64,000 bases of DNA, from positions 496,001 through 560,000 of the forward strand of contig CAWBOJ010000003.1 in NCBI GenBank assembly GCA_963790405.1, written 5' to 3'. This DNA comes from JBGSMX01 sp963790405 (GTDB lineage Bacteria > Actinomycetota > Coriobacteriia > Anaerosomatales > JAGXFU01). This document shows, piece after piece, positions 53,503 through 62,993 of this stretch. A program made the position numbers and the translations under genes. The notes beneath the pieces are model-generated. The model was given only the letters and a program-made list of their open reading frames with translations, had not been told where the DNA came from and searched no databases. Positions within the stretch are counted from its first letter, which is position 1; each line of letters opens with the position of its first letter.

Positions 53503-56066
53503 TGGCACGCCCGGTCTTCGGTAGACATCTGTACAACCAAATCGTCTGGCCTCTTGTCGGCGCGTCGATATTGGTAGGCCTGGTGGCCACCATCGTGGCG
53601 GTCTACTTTCTTTCGGGTCTGACGGACAAATGGATCGACCAGGTCGCCGAGGGTGCCACCCAGAACCTCGAGTCCCGATTGAACGCCAACGCTTCGATCA
53701 TGCAAAGCATGACGAAGGTGGCCAGCGAAGATGAGCGTCTCAAGTCGTCGCTCGAAGCCGGTCAGCTCCAGAAGGCCCGGGGGCTCATCACTCAAATCAA
53801 CGTGTCGCTCGGTTTCGATCAGATGATGCTGATCGATGAACATGGTGAGGTTGTGGGCGTTACCGGAGACATCGGCGTTTCTGTCGGCGACAAGCCTCTT
53901 GGCGAACTGACTCTTGGCTACACAGACATGAAGATGAGTCACGTATCCTTCCTCGAACTGGCCGACAGACTCACCATTACGGCCTATCAGCCCGTCATCG
54001 GCGCGGGACAGACCTACACGTTGGCCGTGTCACAAGTTGTCGACGAGGCCTTTCTGGAGTCGCTGTACGGTGGAACCGGTGATGCATTCGCCATCTACGA
54101 TTCCGACGGTGCACTCGTTGCAAGCGTAGTCGCACAGGAGTCTGGTCTCGACGCGGGCCAACGCATCGAGCTGGCAGCGGCATTGAAGGTGTCGGAGGAC
54201 ACGATAGGGGATGCCGTGATCGGCGCTCAGTCCCCAGAGGTGTCGGCCAACACGCTTCAGACCGACACAATGAGATTCAGGGCCGCTGCGAATCAGCTGA
54301 CGCTCGAGGGCGACCCATCAGGCGCGTTCGGCTACGTTGTCTCGTTCGTGAACCAGAGTGTTACAGACGAAGCGCGCTCGACGACGACCAACCTGATACT
54401 CATGTGGTCGATTATTGCCGTGCTTGCGCTCATGGGACTTGGCGGGTGGGTTGCTCGGCGTGTTTCGGATCCGTTGGTCGAGCTCACCGAAGGTGCGCGG
54501 CGATTGGCGGACGGGGATTTCTCGACGAAGATCCACGTCCAAGGCGCCAACGAGATCGCGGAACTCGCAACCACGTTCAACGAGATGACCGATTCACTCA
54601 AGGAGCGTAGCGAGTCGCTGACCAAGAAGGTACTTGAGCTTGCCACCCTGTATGAGATGAGCCGCGCGCTGGGAGCCACGCTCGAAATGGACGTGCTGCT
54701 CGAATCAGTGCTCGACAGTGCGCTACGGATCTTCAACGTCGAGCTGGGCTATGTGACCTTGCGTGAAAAAGAGACCGGACAACTCGGGCTGAAAGCATGG
54801 CGGGGAACCGGGACCCGGGCTGACGAAGAAGCCCTGCGCTCGTCGATGTCCGAATGGGTCGTTCGCGAAGGGCGTCCGCTGATTTTCAATCCGACGCGCG
54901 GGGCGGCGAACGAGCGGGTGGACTCGATTACCGGCGCGCTTGCGGCGTTGTGTGTCCCGCTCGTATCAAACGAGGGGGCGGTCGGTTCGATCACTGTCGG
55001 CAGTCACGACGCCGCATTCCGCTTCAACAGCGACGACGTCCGTCTGCTCTCGACGATAGCCAACCACGTCACGATCGCTATCGGAAACATCGAGCTGTTT
55101 TCGAGTCTCCAGGATGCCTACCTGTCGACAGTGCGCTCGCTTGCTGCGGCGGTGGACGCCAAGGATCCGTTCACGCGCGGTCACTCGGATCGCGTTGCCC
55201 AGTATTCCACGACGATCGCCCAGGCCATGGGGCTGTCGCACGACCAGAGGACCGCTCTGGAGATGGCGGCATACCTGCACGATATCGGCAAGATCGGCGT
55301 GAAAGAGGAGATTCTGCTCAAGCCCGGTCGTCTCACCGAGGTCGAGATGAGTCAGATGCGGCACCATCCGCTCATCGGGGCGAATATCCTCAAGCCGGTG
55401 GGATTCCCCTGGCCGATTACGCCGGTCGTTCGGCATCACCACGAACGGTGGGACGGCGACGGATATCCTGCTGGTCTCAAAGGCGAGGAGATACCACTTC
55501 TCGCGCGCATTCTGACAGTGGCCGATGCCTACGAGGCGATGATCGCCGATCGCCCGTATCGACGGGGGCGCACTATCGGTGACGCCATCGAGGAGCTGGA
55601 GCGTTGCGCCGGGAGTCACTTCGACGCCAAGATCGTCGAGGTGTTCGTAGAGATTATCAAGAGAGATGAACTTCACGCCGACTCTGTGAAGCCCGAGCAC
55701 GATGACGATCTGCAGCCGGAGGAAGCACGTGCGATATTCGTTGCGCTGTGCGATGGGATGTTCTCGAGCTTCCGCAGGCTCGGTGGTCCGCGGCTGGCCA
55801 CCAACGTAGAGCAGGAGCTGAACGCGTACTTCACCGAGGTGGATTTGCCGTTCAAGATCGCCAACGGGCGCGTGTCCGCTGCGCCTGATGGAGACTCGAA
55901 GGAGGTTTCGGTCGACCAGATGCGACTGGCTCTACGACGTATCGATGCAACCATGGGTCGGATGTCCGGGCACACCCTCGTCGATCACTTCTACGCTGAC
56001 GCGCTGGGCGGATTGTCGGAGCGCATGAGGAGGATCGCCACTCGGCTGGAGTTCTACATCAGCTGA
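53499..56066 (+). CDS. Membrane HD-GYP phosphodiesterase with sensor, HAMP and GAF domains
   Basis: The 855-residue protein has TM1 (about 16-39), an extracytoplasmic dCache-like sensor (about 40-300), TM2 (about 298-318), HAMP (about 320-372), GAF (about 390-540) and an HD-GYP domain (about 545-725) with AAYLHDIGKIGV, RHHPLIGANIL, RHHHERWDGDGYP and LTVADAYEAM. HD-GYP enzymes hydrolyse cyclic di-GMP. A C-terminal 130-residue region has no recognised family. Start codon overlap (ATGATG after the PstS-like TGA) ties its translation to the binding protein, suggesting ligand-to-c-di-GMP signalling across the membrane. Confidence 0.85.
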   Translation: MMARPVFGRHLYNQIVWPLVGASILVGLVATIVAVYFLSGLTDKWIDQVAEGATQNLESRLNANASIMQSMTKVASEDERLKSSLEAGQLQKARGLITQINVSLGFDQMMLIDEHGEVVGVTGDIGVSVGDKPLGELTLGYTDMKMSHVSFLELADRLTITAYQPVIGAGQTYTLAVSQVVDEAFLESLYGGTGDAFAIYDSDGALVASVVAQESGLDAGQRIELAAALKVSEDTIGDAVIGAQSPEVSANTLQTDTMRFRAAANQLTLEGDPSGAFGYVVSFVNQSVTDEARSTTTNLILMWSIIAVLALMGLGGWVARRVSDPLVELTEGARRLADGDFSTKIHVQGANEIAELATTFNEMTDSLKERSESLTKKVLELATLYEMSRALGATLEMDVLLESVLDSALRIFNVELGYVTLREKETGQLGLKAWRGTGTRADEEALRSSMSEWVVREGRPLIFNPTRGAANERVDSITGALAALCVPLVSNEGAVGSITVGSHDAAFRFNSDDVRLLSTIANHVTIAIGNIELFSSLQDAYLSTVRSLAAAVDAKDPFTRGHSDRVAQYSTTIAQAMGLSHDQRTALEMAAYLHDIGKIGVKEEILLKPGRLTEVEMSQMRHHPLIGANILKPVGFPWPITPVVRHHHERWDGDGYPAGLKGEEIPLLARILTVADAYEAMIADRPYRRGRTIGDAIEELERCAGSHFDAKIVEVFVEIIKRDELHADSVKPEHDDDLQPEEARAIFVALCDGMFSSFRRLGGPRLATNVEQELNAYFTEVDLPFKIANGRVSAAPDGDSKEVSVDQMRLALRRIDATMGRMSGHTLVDHFYADALGGLSERMRRIATRLEFYIS

Positions 56067-56134
56067 TGGTGCCGAGCCTCGGAAAAGCCGACTCCTCATC
56101 AGCATTGCGCTACACTATGGCGCAACCAACTCCG

Positions 56135-56154
56135 GGGCCGCAGGCGAGCGGCCC
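56135..56154 (+). other. Hairpin in the lysC leader
   Basis: GGGCCGC (56135-56141) pairs with GCGGCCC (56148-56154) around six bases, 34 bases before the aspartokinase ATG and downstream of a TACACT -10-like box (56111-56116). It may modulate lysC expression. It does not resemble the lysine riboswitch, which is much larger. Confidence 0.3.
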
Positions 56155-56187
56155 TTCGGTTAGAGGCGTAGATTACCAGGAGGATTC

Positions 56188-57444
56188 ATGGCCCTCGTGG
56201 TCACAAAATTCGGTGGCACTTCGGTTGGAACTCCGGAACGCATCCGGGCTGTCGCTGCTCGGCTCATAGCCCGCAAGGAAGCGGGTGATAGCGTGGTCGC
56301 GGTCGTTTCTGCGATGGGCGATGTCACTGATGAGCTTCTCAGCCTGGCCGAGGAGATCTCCTCGGCACCGCCTGAGCGCGAGATGGACATGCTGCTTGCC
56401 ACGGGCGAGCAGGTGACGATTGCTTTGCTTGCGATGGCGATCCACGCGCAAGGTCACGAAGCCATATCGTTCACTGGCCCTCAGGTCGGGATTTTCACCG
56501 ACTCGGGGCACACGAAGGCCAAGATCACCGAAGTCCGTGCTGATCGCGTGCGACAAGCGATCGATCAAGGGAACATCGTGATCGTCGCGGGCTTCCAGGG
56601 CACTACGCCCGATGGGCAGATCACGACGCTCGGTCGCGGCGGTTCGGACACCACGGCGATCGCCATCGCTGCAGGTGTCGGAGCCGATGTGTGTGAGATC
56701 TACACGGATGTGGACGGCATCTACACAGCAGATCCGCGTCTTGTGCCGGATGCGCGCAAGATCGATGCTATCTCCTATGAGGAGATGCTTGAGATGGCGG
56801 CTACGGGTGCGCGCGTCTTGCAGCTGCGCGCCGTGGAGTATGCACGCAACTACGGAGTGGTCATCCACTGCCGTTCGAGTTTCCACGACCGGCCCGGCAC
56901 CCTCGTCAAGGAGGCTGACGATTCCATGGAGCAGGCCATCATTTCGGGTGTGACTCACGACATCTCTGAATCCAAGATCACAGTGCGCGACGTACCGGAT
57001 CGTCCGGGCGTAGCAGCCGATGTCTTCACATCGCTTGCCAAGAGCAATGTGAACGTCGACATGATCATTCAGAACGTATCCGAAGCGGGGATGACGGACA
57101 TATCCTTCACCGTTCCCGATGAGGATCTGGCTCGCGCTCGTGTCGCCACGGGACGCATCGCAGAAGAACTCGGAGCCCGAACGTGGGGCGACGAGGATGT
57201 TGCGAAGATCTCGCTCGTGGGGGCCGGGATGAAGACGCATCCGGGCATAGCGGCCCAGATGTTCACTGCTCTGGCCGATGCGGGCGTCAACCTGGATATG
57301 ATCTCTACATCGTCGATTCGTATCTCTTGTGTGATCTCTCGCGAGCAGATACAGGATGCGGTGCGAGCTCTTCACACGAGCTTCGGTCTGGCCGATGAGG
57401 TAGTACGCCCGGAGACGGCGTCCGGGAGCGAGGGGAGCGAGTAG
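56188..57444 (+). CDS. lysC: Aspartate kinase
   Basis: The 418-residue enzyme phosphorylates aspartate, the first step to lysine, methionine and threonine. Motifs: VVTKFGGTSVG at the start, VVAVVSAMGDVTDELL, TLGRGGSDTTAIAIAAG, YTDVDGIYTADPR and two ACT domains (about 265-410) with PGVAADVFTSLAKSNVNVDM and ISTSSIRISCVI. ACT domains mean feedback control by lysine and/or threonine. CAGGAGGA precedes the ATG. asd follows directly, so the pair supplies aspartate semialdehyde. A 7-bp hairpin lies in the leader. Confidence 0.93.
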   Translation: MALVVTKFGGTSVGTPERIRAVAARLIARKEAGDSVVAVVSAMGDVTDELLSLAEEISSAPPEREMDMLLATGEQVTIALLAMAIHAQGHEAISFTGPQVGIFTDSGHTKAKITEVRADRVRQAIDQGNIVIVAGFQGTTPDGQITTLGRGGSDTTAIAIAAGVGADVCEIYTDVDGIYTADPRLVPDARKIDAISYEEMLEMAATGARVLQLRAVEYARNYGVVIHCRSSFHDRPGTLVKEADDSMEQAIISGVTHDISESKITVRDVPDRPGVAADVFTSLAKSNVNVDMIIQNVSEAGMTDISFTVPDEDLARARVATGRIAEELGARTWGDEDVAKISLVGAGMKTHPGIAAQMFTALADAGVNLDMISTSSIRISCVISREQIQDAVRALHTSFGLADEVVRPETASGSEGSE

Positions 57445-57445
57445 C

Positions 57446-58471
57446 GTGACGTGGGACAAGAACATGCCTGCCCGTCCGGTTGTTGCTGTTGCAGGAGCGA
57501 CAGGCGCGGTCGGCATCGAGATGCTGACCGTACTCGAGCAGCGCGGTTTTCCAGCCGAGCGGGTGATACCGCTCGCGTCATTCCGATCTGCCGGCAAGCG
57601 ACTGCCCTTCGGGGGCGGTGAGTTGGTCGTCGAAGAACTCGGGCCGGATTCGTTCGAGGGCGTCGACATCGCGCTGTTCTCGGCAGGAGCTGCGGTGAGT
57701 CGCGAAATGGGTCCGCACGCGGTTGAAGCTGGTTGCGTCGTGATCGACAACTCCTCGGCATTCCGTATGGACGATGACGTGCCGTTGGTCGTGCCTGAGG
57801 TGAATCCGGGCGATGTCGAGTGGCACAGCGGTGTCATCGCCAACCCCAACTGCTCGACGATCCAGATGGTCGTGGCACTCAAGCCGCTGCACGATCTCGT
57901 GCCGATTCGGCGCGTTGTCGCGTCGACGTATCAGGCGGCTAGCGGTGCGGGCGCCGCGGCGATGCAGGAGCTCTACGAGCAGACGCGCCAGTTCCTTGCC
58001 GGAGAGGAGCTGAGTGTCGAGCAGTTCGTCCATCGGATCGCGTTCAACTGCATCCCTCACATCGATGTCTTTCTCGATGACGGTTCGACCAAAGAGGAAT
58101 GGAAAATGGTCGTTGAGACGAAGAAGATCATGCACGCGCCCGATCTCGAAGTGATTGCAACGTGCGTGCGGGTCCCCGTTCTCAGATGTCATTCGGAGGC
58201 GCTGCACGTGGAGTTTGATGCGCCCATCGATCTGGATGAAGCTCGTGCGGCGCTTGCAGGCACGCCAGGAATACAGGTGATGGACATTCCGGAACACGCC
58301 GAGTATCCGATGCCGGCGATGCTTGAGGGGACTGACGACACGTATGTCGGACGTCTAAGAATCGACCCGACAGTCGACTCTGGGATTGCGATGTGGGTTG
58401 TTGCCGACCAGCTGAGAAAGGGAGCAGCACTCAACGCTGTTCAGATTGCCGAGCTGTTGCTCGCCAGATAG
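57446..58471 (+). CDS. asd: Aspartate-semialdehyde dehydrogenase
   Basis: The 341-residue enzyme reduces aspartyl phosphate to aspartate semialdehyde with NADPH. Motifs: VAVAGATGAVGIEMLTVL (dinucleotide fold), FSAGAAVSREMGP, VIANPNCSTIQMVVALKPLH with the catalytic Cys, and YQAASGAGAAAMQELYEQT. It begins one base after the lysC TAG on a GTG. The product feeds diaminopimelate for peptidoglycan and threonine/methionine synthesis. Confidence 0.93.
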   Translation: MTWDKNMPARPVVAVAGATGAVGIEMLTVLEQRGFPAERVIPLASFRSAGKRLPFGGGELVVEELGPDSFEGVDIALFSAGAAVSREMGPHAVEAGCVVIDNSSAFRMDDDVPLVVPEVNPGDVEWHSGVIANPNCSTIQMVVALKPLHDLVPIRRVVASTYQAASGAGAAAMQELYEQTRQFLAGEELSVEQFVHRIAFNCIPHIDVFLDDGSTKEEWKMVVETKKIMHAPDLEVIATCVRVPVLRCHSEALHVEFDAPIDLDEARAALAGTPGIQVMDIPEHAEYPMPAMLEGTDDTYVGRLRIDPTVDSGIAMWVVADQLRKGAALNAVQIAELLLAR

Positions 58472-58531
58472 TCTGTCGTGTGCGCTACACTGGCCTTGGG
58501 GAGCACTGATGATGGTTCAGCGGAGGCTGTA

Positions 58532-59212
58532 ATGAGCGATGCGAAGATACTCGTCGTCGAAGACGACGCCACGATTGCGCGTTTCGTGGAGCTTGAGCTT
58601 GGGCACGCCGGCTACACGGTGCGCAAGGTCGCTGATGGCAAGTCGGCTCTGGATGCGGTAGCCGAGGAAGAACCCGATCTTCTCATCCTCGACCTGATGC
58701 TTCCGGAGATCGATGGGCTCGAGGTCGCGCGGATGATCCGCGCAGACGACAAGCAGTTCCCGATTCTGATGCTGACTGCACGTGCCGAGACGCACGACGT
58801 TGTCTCCGGTTTCGATGCGGGCGCTGACGACTACCTTCGCAAGCCGTTCGAGATACCCGAGTTGTTGTCACGCGTGCGTGCGTTGCTCAAGCGTACCGAG
58901 CAAGACCGTGTGGGCCCGACACACCGTGCGTCAGGGGTCGAGGTAGATTCCAGCTCACGGCGCGCCACCGTCGACGGCGATCTAGTCGATCTCACTGCCA
59001 AGGAGTTCGACCTGCTCTTCTACCTTGTTACGAATGCCGGGCGCGTCATCTCACGTGACGAGATTCTGGAAGCCGTGTGGGGCGGACAGCACGCGACTGA
59101 CAGCAACGTCATCGAGGTATTCGTGTGCCACCTGCGCAACAAGATCGGTGATCGCGACAACACCGTTATCCAGACGATTCGGGGCGTTGGGTACTTCTTT
59201 GCGAGGGGCTAG
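58532..59212 (+). CDS. OmpR/PhoB-family response regulator
   Basis: The 226-residue protein has a receiver domain (KILVVEDDATIARFVELEL, LLILDLMLPEIDGLEVARMI with the phospho-acceptor Asp, DDYLRKPFEIPEL with the conserved Lys) and a winged helix (TAKEFDLLFYLVTNAGRVI, SRDEILEAVWGG, VFVCHLRNKIG). The ATG at 58532 follows CGGAGG. It is followed directly by its kinase gene, with the TAG of one adjoining the ATG of the next. Target genes are not apparent. Confidence 0.93.
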   Translation: MSDAKILVVEDDATIARFVELELGHAGYTVRKVADGKSALDAVAEEEPDLLILDLMLPEIDGLEVARMIRADDKQFPILMLTARAETHDVVSGFDAGADDYLRKPFEIPELLSRVRALLKRTEQDRVGPTHRASGVEVDSSSRRATVDGDLVDLTAKEFDLLFYLVTNAGRVISRDEILEAVWGGQHATDSNVIEVFVCHLRNKIGDRDNTVIQTIRGVGYFFARG

Positions 59213-60694
59213 ATGCGCCGTTCCTCTCTGAGGACATGGTTGCTCTTAGTTTCAGTCTTGTTCGCCGTGCTCGTGATCGGCGGCGTCGCATTCACCACCT
59301 ACTTCGTCGTCTCCGACGGCATGTCCGTGGTCGCTCACGACAGCGCGGTTCGTGTCGCCCACAACGCATCTGCTGTTGTGAAGGCGACAGTGACTGAAGC
59401 TCAGCTCGAAGCCGCGGAGGTGGTGAAGCAGCCCTCGGAACGTGATGAGGAAGCTCTTCGCATCTTCTTGCGCCAGGTTCCCTCCATCTTCCGTTCCGCT
59501 GGAATCGCCGAGGGCGAGTTCGCTGTCTACGACGATGAGCTTGAGCCCATTTGGTTCTCAGATGAGGTTGCACTCGTCGATGAGGTGGAGAGCGATCGCG
59601 TCCGAGCCCTGGAGCTTCGACATGTCACGGAGTCGACGGTGGCACAGGGCGATTTGTTCAGAGGTCTGCTGGGTCCCGCTGATCTTGGTGTGTACGTGGT
59701 ACATGTTCCCCTCGACCTGCCCGGGGAGACGAGGGCTCTTCTCGACGTGGCCTACATCCCATACCGGGAAGAGGCTGTGATCGACGGCGTCCGATTCCCT
59801 ATGGCCGTGTTGGTCGTGGCGGCCATGCTCATCATGGTCGTGATGATGCAGACCAGCATGGGTTGGGTGCTGAAGCTCGTCGACGACCTGCGCAAGGCCG
59901 CTGATGCGATTGATGCGGGCAACTTGGACATGCGCCTCCCCGAGAAGGGTGAGCATGAGATCGGTGATCTCGCCAGATCGATCAACGGCCTGATTCGTCG
60001 GCTTCGGCGACGCGCGGAGGCGCAGACACGTTTCGTCGCCGACGCATCACACGAGCTCGCAACGCCGGTCGCAGGCATCCGAGGCTACACAAACATTCTG
60101 CGCGCATGGGGCGCCGACGATCCAGACGTGCGTGAAGAGGCGATCAGTGCCATCGATCGCGAATCGCGTCGTATGGCACGCCTTTGCGGCGATCTGCTTG
60201 CGTTGGTACGCGACGAGCGTGCAATCGAGTACCGCAACGTGCGGTTCGACCTCAACGCTCGCTGCCGAGCAATCCTTGCAGGTGCCGCGACGCGCTACAT
60301 CGACAAGGACATAGAGTTCATTGGTCCCGAAGAGGGGCAGCTGATAATGATCGGTGATCCAGACCGAATCGAGGACGCCATCTCGATCCTCGTTGACAAT
60401 GCTGCCAAGTACACAGCTCAAGGGAGTGTGTCGCTCGCGACGCGACGTCGACGCGATGTCGTGACCGTGGAGGTAGTGGACACGGGTGAGGGCATTCCTG
60501 AAGATGACATACCGAACATCTTCGATCGCTTCTATCGGTCGGATGTCTCACGCTCCCAGGAGACGGGTGGGTTCGGGCTGGGTCTCCCCATCGCGAAATC
60601 CATTGTCGAGGTTGCAGGCGGCACCATTGAAGTTCAGAGCACTGAAGGTAAGGGAACCATGTTCACTCTCCGTCTACCCCGGGGGCGGGTCTGA
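59213..60694 (+). CDS. Sensor histidine kinase, partner of the adjacent response regulator
   Basis: The 493-residue kinase has two TM helices (about 7-29 and 197-220) around an extracytoplasmic sensor, HAMP (about 220-270), HisKA with FVADASHELATPVAGIRGY (phospho-acceptor His), an N box (ILVDNAAKYT), a G1 box (DTGEGIPEDDIPNIFDRFYR) and G2 (TGGFGLGLPIAKSIVEVAGG). All catalytic boxes are intact. The HELAT motif replaces the common HELRT. The signal is unknown. It is cotranscribed with the regulator. Confidence 0.92.
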   Translation: MRRSSLRTWLLLVSVLFAVLVIGGVAFTTYFVVSDGMSVVAHDSAVRVAHNASAVVKATVTEAQLEAAEVVKQPSERDEEALRIFLRQVPSIFRSAGIAEGEFAVYDDELEPIWFSDEVALVDEVESDRVRALELRHVTESTVAQGDLFRGLLGPADLGVYVVHVPLDLPGETRALLDVAYIPYREEAVIDGVRFPMAVLVVAAMLIMVVMMQTSMGWVLKLVDDLRKAADAIDAGNLDMRLPEKGEHEIGDLARSINGLIRRLRRRAEAQTRFVADASHELATPVAGIRGYTNILRAWGADDPDVREEAISAIDRESRRMARLCGDLLALVRDERAIEYRNVRFDLNARCRAILAGAATRYIDKDIEFIGPEEGQLIMIGDPDRIEDAISILVDNAAKYTAQGSVSLATRRRRDVVTVEVVDTGEGIPEDDIPNIFDRFYRSDVSRSQETGGFGLGLPIAKSIVEVAGGTIEVQSTEGKGTMFTLRLPRGRV

Positions 60695-60802
60695 GAGTCG
60701 TACGTCACTGGTGGGTGTATGCTGCAGGGCAGGGTGCTCAAGCTCACAATCGGCGTTGCCGATATCACCGTGTAGACCATTCGCACACTCTGGGGAGCTT
60801 GC

Positions 60803-62932
60803 TTGACCACCGATGATGACATTCTCGAAGCGGCGTTCGGGAGCGAGCGCTGGAGGGCGTCCGCCGACGCGTTGTTCGAAGCGATCGGGCTGTCCGTTGC
60901 GGTGATGGACCCGTTTGCGTCTTCGATCATCCATTCGGTGAACCACTGCCCCTACTGCGGTATTGCGGTGCGCAGGGTCGGCAGTGCGCAGCAGATGTGC
61001 TTCGATGATCCGCCTCGGTTCGCGTCTCGTGGGACGACAGAGACTGCCTGCCGCGGAGGTATGCCCATCTACATCACGCCGGTTCTGGTCGACCGGCGCC
61101 CGTTGTGCACGGTTGTGGTCGGGGGATTTGTCTCATCGACGCGTGAACGCAAGCGGATGTTCGAGAAGTTGCTCGCCATGGGCGTGCCCGAGACCGAGGC
61201 GCGCGAAGCCGTTCGCGAGATTCCGATTCTTCCCAAACGGCAGGTCGAGGCAATCGTTCGTATGGTAGTCACGAATGCGACCGATGCACTTGAGCGCGCA
61301 TCCGAACGCGCTCGGCTCGAGCATGCCGTCAACGAGCTTGAGGTCTTCGTCGAAGTTGGACGTGAGTTCACCGAGCGTCGTGGAATCGGGCAGGATCTGC
61401 TTGAGGGTGTGCTTGCCCGCGGGATGGCCATCGTCGATGCCGACAGCGGTTCACTCATGCTTCGCCGCCGCGGTACCGATCTGCTCGAGGTGGTCGCCCC
61501 CTCCGGGGCCACGACCGGAGCTTCACGTGGTCATGTTGTGAGATTCGGCGAAGGGATTGCTGGACGGGTCGCGGCCAATGGCCGCAGCGTGCTGGTCACC
61601 GGCGACAGTCAGATGCTGGTTCACAGCATGAGTCCGGGGCGCGATATTTCATCGGCGGTCTCGGTACCTCTTCAGCGCGCGGGCGAGATTCTTGGCGTGC
61701 TGAATCTCAACATCTCGGATTCGGGTCGGCGTCTGACCGGCGAGGATGTACGTCTCATCGAGCGCTACGCGCATATGGCGGCCGTGGTGATCGAGAATGC
61801 GCGCAAGCATCGTGCGACAGAGCGGGCGATGTTCGAACTCACGCATCTGTCGGATCTCGCCAAGATGCTCTCCGGCGTCAAGAGTATGGAGGACGTCTTC
61901 GATATCGCCAGTACGATGCTGGAGAAGACGTTCGAGTTCGACCTGGCGGGCGTGGTGCTGTTCGGCTGGGGGTGTGACGAAGCCACCGTGATAGCAGGTG
62001 GTCAGGTTCCCGCGGCTGCGATACCTCATGCCTTGTCCGTTGCGATCGGGCGTGATCTGGAGACCGAGCCGTTGGCCTCACTGGACACGATCACACGCCA
62101 TGGTGAAGTGTTAGAAGACGCACCGTTCGAGCCGGATGAGTGGAACGTGCTTCCCGTCGAGCTACTCGTTGCCGACAGCGTGATGGGGTATCTGTTCGTG
62201 GCTGGCGGTGCGGGGCGATACTTCGACGCCGATGATCGGCGATTGCTTGCAGGTCTCGCAGATCACATAGCTTTGGGCATGGACAAAGTCGCCATGCTCA
62301 GTCGCATGAGAGATGACCTCACGAAGACGATAGCGGCACTGTCGCTTACCCTTGACGCAACCGAACACGCTGTTCCCGGACACTCGGATAGAGTCATGGA
62401 CTACGCCATGTTGCTAGGCGGCGAAGTAGGCCTGGGAATCGACCAGGTCGAACTGCTTCGGTTTGCCGGACTACTGCATGACGTGGGCAAGGCCGGGTTG
62501 TCCAAGGAGATACTGCTGAAGCCATCAAGGCTCAGTGAGTCGGAGATGTCGGAGGTTCAGCGGCATTCCGAAATTGGCGCCAACCTTGTGGACCAGATCG
62601 AGTTTCTGAATGCGCTGGCGCCAATCATCATGCACCATCACGAGCGTTGGGATGGCGGTGGGTACCCGATGGGTCTCGCGGGCGATGCGATACCATTCCT
62701 GGCTCGCATATTGGCGATAGCCGACGCTTTCGATTCCATGACCTCGGAGTCTCCCTATCGCCGACGCATGTCGTTCACCGAGGCGCGCAGGGAGCTGCGG
62801 GCAGGATCTGGGACGCAGTTTGATCCTGCGCTTGTCCAGGTGTTCATCGACGCGATGGACCGTCGGGCACTCGCCGGTTCAACTGGTTTGCTAGCCCGAG
62901 ATGCGTCTGACGGGCCTCAGCTTCCAGCCTGA
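60803..62932 (+). CDS. PocR-GAF-GAF-HD-GYP signalling protein
   Basis: The 709-residue soluble protein has an N-terminal PocR-like ligand domain (about 1-160, HCPYCGIAVRR and TACRGGMPIYITPVLVDRRPL, cysteines that may bind a metal or small molecule), two GAF domains (about 185-335 and 350-500) and HD-GYP (about 515-690: GLLHDVGKAGLSKEIL, QRHSEIGANLVDQI, MHHHERWDGGGYPMG). It probably hydrolyses cyclic di-GMP in response to a ligand. The TTG start at 60803 follows GGGGAG. It lies 108 bases after the two-component genes and is the second HD-GYP protein in 10 kb; no GGDEF cyclase gene is in the window. Confidence 0.88.
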   Translation: MTTDDDILEAAFGSERWRASADALFEAIGLSVAVMDPFASSIIHSVNHCPYCGIAVRRVGSAQQMCFDDPPRFASRGTTETACRGGMPIYITPVLVDRRPLCTVVVGGFVSSTRERKRMFEKLLAMGVPETEAREAVREIPILPKRQVEAIVRMVVTNATDALERASERARLEHAVNELEVFVEVGREFTERRGIGQDLLEGVLARGMAIVDADSGSLMLRRRGTDLLEVVAPSGATTGASRGHVVRFGEGIAGRVAANGRSVLVTGDSQMLVHSMSPGRDISSAVSVPLQRAGEILGVLNLNISDSGRRLTGEDVRLIERYAHMAAVVIENARKHRATERAMFELTHLSDLAKMLSGVKSMEDVFDIASTMLEKTFEFDLAGVVLFGWGCDEATVIAGGQVPAAAIPHALSVAIGRDLETEPLASLDTITRHGEVLEDAPFEPDEWNVLPVELLVADSVMGYLFVAGGAGRYFDADDRRLLAGLADHIALGMDKVAMLSRMRDDLTKTIAALSLTLDATEHAVPGHSDRVMDYAMLLGGEVGLGIDQVELLRFAGLLHDVGKAGLSKEILLKPSRLSESEMSEVQRHSEIGANLVDQIEFLNALAPIIMHHHERWDGGGYPMGLAGDAIPFLARILAIADAFDSMTSESPYRRRMSFTEARRELRAGSGTQFDPALVQVFIDAMDRRALAGSTGLLARDASDGPQLPA

Positions 62933-62993
62933 TCGGGGTTGAGCGCGCGTGTGCTAGAATCCCGCGGACGGGCCGTCTATCGAAGGGTTGAGC

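Noticed and set aside
62933..62993. preQ1 riboswitch before queT
   Set aside because: The 61-base leader has no preQ1-I or -II consensus and is too short and GC-rich; only a TAGAAT -10-like box (62955-62960) is seen.
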